Source: an uncultured Paracoccaceae bacterium (GTDB taxonomy: Bacteria > Pseudomonadota > Alphaproteobacteria > Rhizobiales > Rhizobiaceae). Taken from it: a stretch of 44,954 nucleotides of DNA. Positions 24,918 to 33,013 of the stretch are shown here, in pieces. The DNA lies in assembly GCA_937873685.1 (NCBI GenBank), contig CALMYO010000041.1, positions 1-44,954 on the forward strand, read 5' to 3'. Both the position numbers and the translations under genes were made by a program. Below the pieces are notes generated by a model. That model searched no databases, was not told where the DNA came from, and worked only from the letters and a program-made list of their open reading frames with translations. Numbering within the stretch: the stretch's first letter is position 1; each line of letters begins with the position of its first letter.

Positions 24918-25910
24918 TCACCCCCACAACCCTGCCTCAGGCGGCGACACCAGGGCGGTCGTGTAAGTCAGTGCCGGGTAACGATCGCGTTCCAGCAGCA
25001 GCGGCCCGTCGAGATCGACATAGTCGGCGTCCTGTGCAAGCAGCACCGCAGGCGCCATGGCGAGCGACGTGCCGACCATGCATCCGACCATGATGCCGAA
25101 ACCCATAGCGCGCGCGGCATCGCGCATCGCCAGCGCCTCCGTCAAGCCGCCGGTCTTGTCGAGCTTGATGTTCACGGCGTCATAAAGGCCGCGCAGCGGT
25201 TCGAGTTCGGCCGAGGTATGGGCGCTTTCGTCAGCGCAGATCGGCACCGGATGGGGAATGTCGCGCAGGATTGCGTCCTTTCCGGCCGGCAGAGGTTGTT
25301 CGATCAGCGCAATGTGCATCTCGGCGGCGGCGCGCAGCAGATCGACGATGGTGTTCTCGTCCCAGGCTTCGTTCGCATCGACAATGATGCGTGCCCGCGG
25401 TGCCGAAGACGCGACCGCATGCATGCAGGCGACCGGTTTTTCGCCGTCGACCTTGATCTTGAGCAGCGGCCGGTCAGCGGCGGCCCGCGCGGCTTCGGCC
25501 ATGTTGGCCGGGGTGTCGAGCGAGATGGTCAACGCCGTCGGTACCGGTCGCGGTGGCAGCCGGCAGGCGAGGCTGTGCGCCGGAACGCGGCTGGTCTTGG
25601 CCTCCAGATCCCAAAATGCGCAATCGAGCGCATTGCGCGCCGCGCCGGGCTTCATAGCTGCGCGCAAGGCCTCGCGCGGATTGTCGCCAAGCGACAGGGC
25701 GTCGAGCCCGGCGATCTGGTCGCGCACGCTTTCCACGGTTTCGCCGTAGCGGCGATAGGGCACGCATTCGCCAATGCCGGTGAAACCGCCGCCGGAAACA
25801 CGGCAGGTCACAACCTCGGCCTCGGTCTTTGCGCCGCGCGAGATGCGGAACTGGCCGCGGATCGGGAACCGCTCCACGGCCGTGGTGATCGAGAGGCGGG
25901 AGTGCGTCAT
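24918..25910 (-). CDS. Enolase-superfamily dipeptide epimerase / N-acyl amino acid racemase-type enzyme
   Basis: A 330-residue member of the muconate-lactonizing subgroup of the enolase superfamily. Visible active-site residues are the acid/base Lys pair in LLKIKVDG, the Mg ligands in VDANEAW, IEQPLP and CADESAHT, and the second acid/base Lys in NIKLDKTGG. The DES and KLDKTGG motifs match L-Ala-D/L-Glu epimerases (YcjG type), which recycle murein peptides. The rhizobial protein annotated DgcA (N-acetyl-D-glutamate racemase) is a close relative, but its usual DUF1611 partner is not adjacent, so I give no symbol. It is divergent from the MCE operon. Confidence 0.85.
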   Translation of the reverse strand: MTHSRLSITTAVERFPIRGQFRISRGAKTEAEVVTCRVSGGGFTGIGECVPYRRYGETVESVRDQIAGLDALSLGDNPREALRAAMKPGAARNALDCAFWDLEAKTSRVPAHSLACRLPPRPVPTALTISLDTPANMAEAARAAADRPLLKIKVDGEKPVACMHAVASSAPRARIIVDANEAWDENTIVDLLRAAAEMHIALIEQPLPAGKDAILRDIPHPVPICADESAHTSAELEPLRGLYDAVNIKLDKTGGLTEALAMRDAARAMGFGIMVGCMVGTSLAMAPAVLLAQDADYVDLDGPLLLERDRYPALTYTTALVSPPEAGLWG

Positions 25911-25956
25911 GGCGGGCTTCGTGACAGGCGGAAAAACTCAGGTTAAGGGTTCACCC

Positions 25957-27147
25957 ATGTTCACCCGCACGAAAAACAAAGCAAGCGGCGATTTCGCCTC
26001 GGGTCCGGAGCGCCCGCGTGCGGAATGGATGGAGACCGGCGGCGGCGCCTCGATTGCCTTGTCCGGCCGCTGGACGACGCAGACCGTTGGCTTGGTCGAT
26101 GCGGCGGTGCGCGAACTTGAGTCCAGGGCTGGCTCAGGGCAATCGGTGCAAATTGATGCTTCGGGCGTGACCGGCATCGACACGTCGGGCGCGTGGCTCG
26201 CGAAGCGGCTTGCCGAGGCGTTTCGAGCCGCGGGAGCCACCGTTTCGCTCCGCAATTTCAGTGTAGCCGGGGAAACCCTGCTCGATGCGGTGGACGAGGC
26301 GCTCGCCGAAGGCGGGGAAACAACGCCTCCGAAGAAGCGGGACAACTGGGCGATCCGCACGCTCATCAACCTCGGCAAGGCAACTTATGCCATGCGCCGC
26401 GACATGGCGATGTCGATGCACATTCTCGGCGCCGCGGTCTATGGCGCGCAACTGCGGTTCGATCGCAGGCGGCCGTTTTCGCTCGCACCGCTCATTCACC
26501 AGATCGATCGTATTGGCGTGCGCGCGATACCCATCATCACCCTGATGAGTGTCATCATCGGCGCGATCATCGCCCAGCAGGGTGCGTTCCAGCTGAAATA
26601 CTTCGGCGCCGACATCTTCGTCGTCGACCTCGTCTCGATCCTCGTGTTGCGCGAGATCGGCGTGCTGCTGACCGCGATCATGATCGCCGGCCGTTCCGGA
26701 AGCGCGATCACCGCCGAGATCGGGTCCATGAAGATGCGCGAGGAGGTCGACGCTTTGACCGTGATCGGGCTCAATCCGATCGGCGTCCTGGTGTTCCCGC
26801 GCCTGATGGCGCTTGTGATCTCGCTGCCGCTGCTGGCGTTCATCGCAAACATCGCGGCGCTTGGCGGCGCGATGGTGGTGTGCGCCGTCTACTCGAACAT
26901 TTCGCCGGACGCCTTCATCGCCCGCATGCGCGATGCGATCGACCTCACCTCGATTTTTTCCGGCCTTATCAAGGCCCCATTCATGGCTATCGTGATCGGC
27001 GTGGTGGCTTCGGTGGAAGGCATGAAAGTGGGCGGCAGCGCGGAATCGCTGGGGCGTCGCGTCACCGCCTCCGTGGTCAAGGCAATCTTTGTCGTCATTG
27101 TCGCCGATGGCATATTCGCGATGTTCTATGCAGCCATCGATTTCTGA
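25957..27147 (+). CDS. MlaE family ABC transporter permease with N-terminal STAS domain
   Basis: A 396-residue inner-membrane subunit of an MCE-type lipid transporter. Residues about 15-115 form a STAS-like domain (VQIDASGVTGIDTSGAWLAK) and the rest is the MlaE permease with membrane helices and signature ITAEIGSMKMREEVDALTVI. In Mla systems STAS is a separate protein (MlaB); the fused form is common in alphaproteobacteria. I start it at ATG 25957; ATG 25909 in frame is also possible but overlaps the divergent epimerase start. First gene of the mlaE-F-D-lipoprotein operon. Confidence 0.9.
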   Translation: MFTRTKNKASGDFASGPERPRAEWMETGGGASIALSGRWTTQTVGLVDAAVRELESRAGSGQSVQIDASGVTGIDTSGAWLAKRLAEAFRAAGATVSLRNFSVAGETLLDAVDEALAEGGETTPPKKRDNWAIRTLINLGKATYAMRRDMAMSMHILGAAVYGAQLRFDRRRPFSLAPLIHQIDRIGVRAIPIITLMSVIIGAIIAQQGAFQLKYFGADIFVVDLVSILVLREIGVLLTAIMIAGRSGSAITAEIGSMKMREEVDALTVIGLNPIGVLVFPRLMALVISLPLLAFIANIAALGGAMVVCAVYSNISPDAFIARMRDAIDLTSIFSGLIKAPFMAIVIGVVASVEGMKVGGSAESLGRRVTASVVKAIFVVIVADGIFAMFYAAIDF

Positions 27148-27976
27148 AACTCCAGTCCCTCTTCCGACGCCGCCGGATGCGGCGATACCGGACGGCGAGA
27201 TCGTCATCGCCGCGCGCGGCGTCACCGTGTCGTTCGGGCCGCGAACAATCCTGGAAAACCTCAACCTTGACGTTTATCGCGGCGAGATCCTCGGTTTTGT
27301 CGGCCCCTCCGGTTCCGGAAAGTCCGTCCTCCTGCGCACCATTCTCGGCCTCAACGCCAAGCAGGCCGGCAGCATTTCCATCTTCGGCAAGGACCTCGAT
27401 TCGATCGGCCCGACCGAGAAGACCGCGCTCGACATGCGCCAAGGCGTGCTGTTCCAGCATGGCGCCCTTTTTTCTGCGCTTACCGTGCTGGAAAACATCC
27501 AGGTGCCGATGCGCGAGTACCTGTCGCTGCCGAAACCGCTGATGCGCGAACTGGCGCTGTTGAAACTGCAACTTGTCGGCCTCAAACCCGAGGCGGCCAA
27601 CCTCTACCCGTCGCAATTGTCCGGCGGCATGATCAAGCGCGCGGCCCTGGCGCGCGCGCTCTCGCTCGATCCCGACATCGTGTTTCTCGACGAGCCCACA
27701 TCGGGGCTCGATCCGATCGGCGCCGCCGATTTCGACGAACTGATCGCCAAACTGCGCGACACGCTGGGCTTGACGGTTTACATGGTGACGCATGACCTCG
27801 ACAGCCTGTTCACCGTCGCCGATCGTATCGCCGTGCTCGGCAACCGCCGCGTCCTGGTCGAAGGGACCGTCGAAGACATGCTCGCCAGTGACGAACCCTG
27901 GGTGAAGACCTACTTTCGCGGCAAGCGCGCGCGCCTGATCGACCATGGCGCTCGGATGCTTCGCAAGGCCGGATGA
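27128..27976 (+). CDS. MlaF-type ABC transporter ATP-binding protein
   Basis: A 282-residue ATPase driving the MCE lipid transporter. Walker A GPSGSGKS, Q-loop LFQHGALFSALTV, signature LSGGMIKRAALARAL, Walker B IVFLDEPTSGLD and the switch His (MVTHDL) are intact; the MIKR form of the signature is characteristic of MlaF. The proposed ATG 27128 lies inside the end of the permease gene (20-bp overlap), giving MQPSISETPVPLPTPPD as a flexible N-terminus. Six bases separate its stop from the MCE-domain gene. Confidence 0.93.
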   Translation: MQPSISETPVPLPTPPDAAIPDGEIVIAARGVTVSFGPRTILENLNLDVYRGEILGFVGPSGSGKSVLLRTILGLNAKQAGSISIFGKDLDSIGPTEKTALDMRQGVLFQHGALFSALTVLENIQVPMREYLSLPKPLMRELALLKLQLVGLKPEAANLYPSQLSGGMIKRAALARALSLDPDIVFLDEPTSGLDPIGAADFDELIAKLRDTLGLTVYMVTHDLDSLFTVADRIAVLGNRRVLVEGTVEDMLASDEPWVKTYFRGKRARLIDHGARMLRKAG

Positions 27977-27982
27977 GAAGAC

Positions 27983-29947
27983 ATGGAAACGCGCGCCAAC
28001 TACATCATCGTCGGCATCTTCACGCTGGTCGCTTTCGCGGGGGCCTTTGCGTTCATCTGGTGGGTGGCGCAATACAATCAGGGCAGCGATCGCGTTCGGC
28101 TCGACGTGCTGATCGAGGGTTCGGCAAGCGGGCTGCAGCCGGGCAGCGCGGTCCGTTACAACGGCATTCGCGTCGGTCTTGTGCGCCGCATCTACCTGCC
28201 GTCGGATCGGCCAAATCTTGTCATTGCCGAGACGCTGGTGGATCCCTCGACGCCGGTTTCCACCACCACCCATGCGCTGCTCGGCCTGCCGGACCTGACC
28301 GGCGTCGCCTATATCGACCTGGAGGGCAGGCGCGAGGTTGGCGTCGACCTGCTGGCCAAGGCGCGCGAGGAAGGCGCGATTGCGACCATCAAGGCCGATC
28401 CCTCGGCCATCAGCACGCTGCTCGCCTCGGCGCAGAACATTCTATCTCGCGCCGACAGTTCGATGACGGAATTCGAGGGGTTCGTGAAGGATGCTCGCGG
28501 GCCGGTCTACGAGACCGTCGAGAACGTAAAGACGTTCTCCGGTGCACTGAAGGACAACGCGGCCGGCATCGACCAGTTTCTCGAAGGCGCAACCGATCTC
28601 GGCCGCGCGTTGACCGACATTTCCGGCAAGCTCGACGGCACGCTGAAGTCGGCCGAAGCGTTGCTGAATTCCGTTGAGCCGGAACGGGTGTCCCAGATCG
28701 TGCGTAATGTCGAGCAGGTGACGGCCGATGTGCGCAACGCATCGGGCAAGCTCGACAAGGTGATCGAGACAACCACGACCGTTGCCGATGACCTCAAGGC
28801 CTTCTCCGGTCGCGCCAACGAGACGCTGACCAGGGTCGACACCCTCGTCGCCTCGGTGTCGCCCGACCAGATCAGGTCGACGGTCGAGAACGTCAATGGC
28901 GCGACTGAAAGCGCCCGCACCGCACTGGCCGACATCGCCAAGCTGACGGACACGCTTTCCGGGCGCACGCAGGACATCGATTCGATCATCGCCAGCGCCA
29001 AGAGCGTGGCTGAAGGCGTCGACGCGACGACAAAGCAGGTGCAGGGGGTGGTGGCGCGGCTCGATGCCTTCATCGGCGAGGGCGACGGCACGAAACTGCT
29101 GGACGAGGCCTCGCGCATCCTCAAACGGGCCGACGAGATTGTCGCCGCTGCATCGCCGGAAAAAGTCGGCGCCACCATCGATGATGCTTCGGCCGCTGCG
29201 CAAACCGCTCGCAAGGCAGTGGAGGACATCGCAAAGATCACCGAGACGCTGGGCGGCCGCACCGGTGACGTCGACCAGATCATCACCGACGTGCGCTCGC
29301 TCGCAAGCCGGTTGAACACGGCGTCGGAGAAGTTCGACGGGGTGATCGCGCAGGTCGACAAGGTGCTTGGCGAGGCCGGCGGCTCGCAATTGTTTGCCGA
29401 CGCATCCAAGCTGGTGCGCCGCGCCGACGAGATCCTGAGTGGTGTATCGGCCGAAGAGATCAACAAAAGCGTCAGGAGTTTCGGCGAGGCGGCCGACAGC
29501 GCAAAGACTGCGATGGCCGATATCGCGAAGGTGACAGGGCCGATCGGCGAGCGCTCCGGGGAGGTAGGCAAAATCGTTGACGACATTGCGCAGATGTCGT
29601 CGCGTCTCAATGCCGCGTCGGTACGTGTCGATGGGGTGCTGGAAAAGGTCGACAAGCTGCTTGGCAGCGGCGAAGGGGGAGCGCTGATCGCCCAGGCTGA
29701 AGACACGCTGAAAACCTTCCAGCAGGTGGCGCTCAATCTCGACCGGCGTCTGGCGGAAATTTCCTCGGGTTTGTCGCGGTTTACGGGGCAGGGCTTGCGT
29801 GAAGTGGAAGGTCTGGTGCGCGATTCGCGTAACGCGGTGACCCGGATCGAACGCGCCGTCAGCGACCTCGAGCGCAACCCGCAGCGCCTGATCTTCGGTG
29901 GCGAAAGCGATGTGAAGACCTACAATGGCGGGCGGCAGCGGCGTTGA
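27983..29947 (+). CDS. MlaD family (MCE domain) protein with long repeated C-terminal region
   Basis: A 654-residue inner-membrane-anchored periplasmic protein. One N-terminal helix (YIIVGIFTLVAFAGAFAFIW) is followed by a single MCE domain at about residues 38-120 (VRLDVLIEGSASGLQPGSAV, VAYIDLEG). E. coli MlaD is 183 residues; here about 450 further residues are alanine-rich, helical and repetitive. The marker Asp of V/A-D-E/T-I/L recurs at 286, 384 and 482, exactly 98 residues apart, each followed by SP/SAE and ...IAK.T...G.R...VD.I. The tail ends LERNPQRLIFGG, as in other alphaproteobacterial family members. It probably builds a long periplasmic lipid conduit with the lipoprotein downstream. 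Confidence 0.92.
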   Translation: METRANYIIVGIFTLVAFAGAFAFIWWVAQYNQGSDRVRLDVLIEGSASGLQPGSAVRYNGIRVGLVRRIYLPSDRPNLVIAETLVDPSTPVSTTTHALLGLPDLTGVAYIDLEGRREVGVDLLAKAREEGAIATIKADPSAISTLLASAQNILSRADSSMTEFEGFVKDARGPVYETVENVKTFSGALKDNAAGIDQFLEGATDLGRALTDISGKLDGTLKSAEALLNSVEPERVSQIVRNVEQVTADVRNASGKLDKVIETTTTVADDLKAFSGRANETLTRVDTLVASVSPDQIRSTVENVNGATESARTALADIAKLTDTLSGRTQDIDSIIASAKSVAEGVDATTKQVQGVVARLDAFIGEGDGTKLLDEASRILKRADEIVAAASPEKVGATIDDASAAAQTARKAVEDIAKITETLGGRTGDVDQIITDVRSLASRLNTASEKFDGVIAQVDKVLGEAGGSQLFADASKLVRRADEILSGVSAEEINKSVRSFGEAADSAKTAMADIAKVTGPIGERSGEVGKIVDDIAQMSSRLNAASVRVDGVLEKVDKLLGSGEGGALIAQAEDTLKTFQQVALNLDRRLAEISSGLSRFTGQGLREVEGLVRDSRNAVTRIERAVSDLERNPQRLIFGGESDVKTYNGGRQRR

Positions 29948-30010
29948 CTTTGGGGACCGATCGCGCGATTTGACCCTTGGCGGCCGATAGCCGCTTTGGT
30001 GTTCTGGAAG

Positions 30011-30619
30011 ATGCGAGGGCGTGGCGTGGGTTTCGGCAGGGCGGTTCCGCTGGTTGCTTTTCTGCTCGCCGGATGCGCCTCGCTGCCGGGGTCGAGCCCG
30101 CCGCCGGCCGACACTTTCGAATTGTCTGCGCCTTCCGTTCCGGCCAAATTGCCGCGCAAGCGTGGCGTCCAGATTCTGATAGCCGAACCGACCGCGTTGA
30201 AGGCGCTGGATTCGCAAAACGTGGTGGTTCGACCGACGCCGGCTTCGATCCAGTATCTCGGCGGCGCGCAATGGAGCGACCGCTTGCCGAAGGTCGTGCA
30301 GGCCCGCTTGTTCGAGGCGTTCGAGAATTCCGGCGCCTTCGGCGGCGTAGGCATGCCGGGGCAGGGGCTGGCGATCGACTTTCAGGTCGTTGCTGTGTTG
30401 CGCGCTTTCGAAATCCGCCCGATGGGCGGCGGAGACACGGCCGTCGTCACCATTTCCGTCAAGCTGCTGGACGATCGCAACGGAACTGTACGCGCGGCCG
30501 AAGTGTTCGAGGCGAGCGCACCGGCCGGAGCTGGCAATCCCGCCTTCGTCGCTGCGCTTGACAGGGCTTTCGGTGAGGTTGCGGTGGAAATCGTCGCCTG
30601 GGTAGCGAAAAGGGTGTAA
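30011..30619 (+). CDS. ABC-type transport auxiliary lipoprotein (PqiC-like)
   Basis: A 202-residue lipoprotein: the signal peptide runs to the lipobox LLAGC (C22), followed by a PqiC/ABC_trans_aux-type domain (FELSAPSV, VQILIAEP, PTPASIQYLGGAQWSDRLPK). Such outer-membrane lipoproteins accept lipids from, or complete the channel of, MCE systems. The gap from the MlaD stop is 63 bp. The start is uncertain: ATG 30011 has GGAAG immediately before it, while GTG 29999 and TTG 29996 in the same frame are alternatives. It closes the operon and faces a convergent DedA gene 23 bp away. Confidence 0.85.
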   Translation: MRGRGVGFGRAVPLVAFLLAGCASLPGSSPPPADTFELSAPSVPAKLPRKRGVQILIAEPTALKALDSQNVVVRPTPASIQYLGGAQWSDRLPKVVQARLFEAFENSGAFGGVGMPGQGLAIDFQVVAVLRAFEIRPMGGGDTAVVTISVKLLDDRNGTVRAAEVFEASAPAGAGNPAFVAALDRAFGEVAVEIVAWVAKRV

Positions 30620-30642
30620 GCGGTCCGCGCTTTATCTCAGGT

Positions 30643-31245
30643 CTACGGTCGCGTTGACGATTTCCCTGCCACTTTCCAGATCCGCCATCCGAGAAACAGC
30701 GACGCGGCAAGCGCGCCGATGAACCAGCCGAAATTGGCAAACGCGTCAGCAAGCCCGCCTATCGATTCGGCGAAGATCATGCCGATGCCGACGAAGATCG
30801 CCACCCAGAGCGCTTCGCCCGCCACGTCCCAAAAGAGAAAGGTCGGCCAGGAGAAGCGTGCGGCGCCGGTGGCATAGTTTACCAGCGGACCGATCTGGCT
30901 CACCAGCCATCGGCTGAGAAAGATCCCCATGCTGCCCCATCGCTGAGAAAACGCTTGGGCCTTTTGCAGGCCCGGACCGAGCCTACGCGCAAGAGTCTCA
31001 TTCGTCAGCATGCCCGCGCCGAGCGCGCGGCCTAGCAGGTAGCCGATTTGATCGCCCATCACCGCGCCAGCAACCGCTGCCGCAAACACATTCGCCAGCG
31101 CGAGATCGCCGGACGTGACAAGCGCGCCGGCGGTCATCAACAGGATGGAGGTCGGCAACGGTGCGCCAGCCTGTCCCGCCATAAGGCCAAAGAACAGCAC
31201 CGGCAGCCCCCACGCGGCGAACAGGTCGAGCAGGTCGGCGCTCAC
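30643..31245 (-). CDS. DedA family membrane protein
   Basis: A 200-residue multi-pass inner-membrane protein of the DedA/VTT (SNARE-associated) family, implicated in undecaprenyl phosphate or phospholipid flipping. Family features are the re-entrant GAPLPTSILLMTAGAL segment, GDQIGYLLGRALGA and FLSRWLVSQIGPLVNYATG (the R-W position of the FxxR..P motif). The expected Gly-Pro is kept. The start is GTG 31245, which overlaps the stop of the upstream small membrane-protein gene by four bases (GTGA), so the two are translationally coupled. Confidence 0.9.
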   Translation of the reverse strand: MSADLLDLFAAWGLPVLFFGLMAGQAGAPLPTSILLMTAGALVTSGDLALANVFAAAVAGAVMGDQIGYLLGRALGAGMLTNETLARRLGPGLQKAQAFSQRWGSMGIFLSRWLVSQIGPLVNYATGAARFSWPTFLFWDVAGEALWVAIFVGIGMIFAESIGGLADAFANFGWFIGALAASLFLGWRIWKVAGKSSTRP

Positions 31246-31589
31246 TGTCTTCCGCCATTTGCCTGCGCACGGGCATCGGCGACGGCGCGTTCGATGCGCG
31301 CGATCAGATCGTCGACGCTCTCGCCGCGCTCTCGTGCGATGCGCGCAAGCGTTCGACGGTCACGCGATAGCGGGTCTATGCCTGCGGCTTCGAATACCGC
31401 GTTACGCTCGACGCTCCACGACTTCGCGATATAGCCAATCGTCATCCAGGACTGGACTGGCTCTTCGCGATGTGCCGTCCAGTAGACGTAACGCGTCGCC
31501 GTGCGCGCACCGAAGAACAGTGTGAGCGCGACGGCAACCGCAAAGGCGATGACGAGCAGTCGGTTGGTCACCCATAAACGGCCCAGCAT
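31242..31589 (-). CDS. Small single-pass membrane protein, uncharacterised
   Basis: A 115-residue protein with one N-terminal membrane helix (LLVIAFAVAVALTLFFGA, about residues 11-28) and a soluble, probably periplasmic, C-terminal part (EEPVQSWMTIGYIAKSWSVE, then a charged helix). I recognise no named family. WSVERNAVFEAAGIDP suggests a small helical DNA-binding-like or protein-interaction fold, but this is only an impression. It is coupled to the DedA gene by a four-base overlap and begins 30 bp after the icd stop. Confidence 0.75.
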   Translation of the reverse strand: MLGRLWVTNRLLVIAFAVAVALTLFFGARTATRYVYWTAHREEPVQSWMTIGYIAKSWSVERNAVFEAAGIDPLSRDRRTLARIARERGESVDDLIARIERAVADARAQANGGRQ

Positions 31590-31619
31590 CGGACGCCGAC
31601 CCGTGCCGCCGCCCGATCT

Positions 31620-32831
31620 CTACCCCATCGCCTTCTGCAGGTTCTCGTCGATCTTGTCGAGGAAGCCGGTGGTCGAAAGCCAAGGCTGGTCCGGGCCGAT
31701 CAGCAGCGCCAGGTCCTTGGTCATGAAGCCGGATTCCACCGTGCGCACGCACACTTTTTCAAGCGTGTCGGCAAAGCGGGCGAGTTCGGCATTGTCGTCG
31801 AGCTTGGCGCGATGCGCCAGACCACGCGTCCAGGCGAAGATCGAGGCGATCGAATTGGTCGAGGTTTCCTCGCCTTTCTGGTGCTGGCGATAGTGGCGCG
31901 TGACCGTGCCGTGCGCGGCTTCAGCTTCCACGGTCTTGCCGTCCGGAGTCATGAGCACTGAGGTCATCAGGCCGAGCGAACCGTAGCCTTGCGCCACCGT
32001 GTCCGACTGCACGTCGCCATCGTAGTTCTTGCATGCCCAAACATAGCCACCAGACCATTTCAGGCTTGACGCCACCATGTCGTCGATCAGGCGATGTTCG
32101 TACCAGATCTTCTTTTCCTTGAAGGCGGCCTCGAATTCCGTCTCGTAGACTTCCTGGAAGATGTCCTTGAAGCGGCCATCATAGACCTTCATGATGGTAT
32201 TCTTGGTCGACAGATACACAGGGTAGCTGCGCAGCAGGCCGTAATTCAGCGAGGCGCGGGCGAAATCGCGGATCGATTCGTCGAGATTGTACATCGCCAT
32301 GGCGACGCCGGCGCCGGGCGACTTGTAGACCTCGTGCTCGATGACCTTTCCATCCTCACCGACGAACTTGATCGACAATGTGCCCTTGCCCGGCATCTTG
32401 AAGTCGGTGGCGCGATACTGGTCGCCGAAGGCGTGACGGCCGACAACCACCGGCTTGGTCCAGCCGGGGACGAGGCGCGGCACGTTCTTGGCGATGATCG
32501 GCTCGCGGAAGATGACGCCGCCGAGGATGTTGCGGATCGTGCCGTTCGGCGATTTCCACATCTTCTTCAGGCCGAATTCCTCCACGCGCGCCTCGTCCGG
32601 CGTGATGGTGGCGCATTTGACGCCGACCCCGTACTTCGCGATTGCCTCGGCGGCGTCCACGGTAACCTGGTCGTCGGTTGCGTCGCGGTGCTCGATGCCG
32701 AGATCGTAGTAGCGCAGGTCGACGTCGAGATAGGGGTGGATCAGCTTTTCCTTGATGAAGGCCCAGATGATCCGGGTCATCTCGTCGCCGTCCAGTTCCA
32801 CGACCGGGTTTTCGACCTTGATCCTGCTCAT
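31620..32831 (-). CDS. icd: NADP-dependent isocitrate dehydrogenase
   Basis: A 403-residue TCA-cycle enzyme that oxidises isocitrate to 2-oxoglutarate with NADP. It is of the dimeric, eukaryote-like type: [20 protein letters not shown] opening, IFREPI substrate motif, [33 protein letters not shown] with the metal-binding Asp residues, and [20 protein letters not shown] for NADP. Length is normal. Ribosome site AAGGAA precedes ATG 32831. It is divergent from the exonuclease-CBS-DUF294 gene, with 182 bp between starts. Confidence 0.97.
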   Translation of the reverse strand: MSRIKVENPVVELDGDEMTRIIWAFIKEKLIHPYLDVDLRYYDLGIEHRDATDDQVTVDAAEAIAKYGVGVKCATITPDEARVEEFGLKKMWKSPNGTIRNILGGVIFREPIIAKNVPRLVPGWTKPVVVGRHAFGDQYRATDFKMPGKGTLSIKFVGEDGKVIEHEVYKSPGAGVAMAMYNLDESIRDFARASLNYGLLRSYPVYLSTKNTIMKVYDGRFKDIFQEVYETEFEAAFKEKKIWYEHRLIDDMVASSLKWSGGYVWACKNYDGDVQSDTVAQGYGSLGLMTSVLMTPDGKTVEAEAAHGTVTRHYRQHQKGEETSTNSIASIFAWTRGLAHRAKLDDNAELARFADTLEKVCVRTVESGFMTKDLALLIGPDQPWLSTTGFLDKIDENLQKAMG

Positions 32832-33013
32832 GGGATATTCCTTGCTGAGATGCGTCGCCGCGCGACCGCTTTCGATCCGGCGCTGCCTATAACACTGCGA
32901 AAGCGACGGTCAAAGCCATGCTGAAGTCTCAGGCCGGCAAATCGCAACCGCTTGATTCCGGTCAAAGCCGCGGCCCGGTTCGACAGGTTAAGAGGCCAAG
33001 GGGGAGAACCGAC

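Noticed and set aside
28442-30271. A 609-codon leftward open frame opposite mlaD
   Set aside because: Antisense to the repetitive MlaD; its apparent repetition only mirrors the MlaD repeats.
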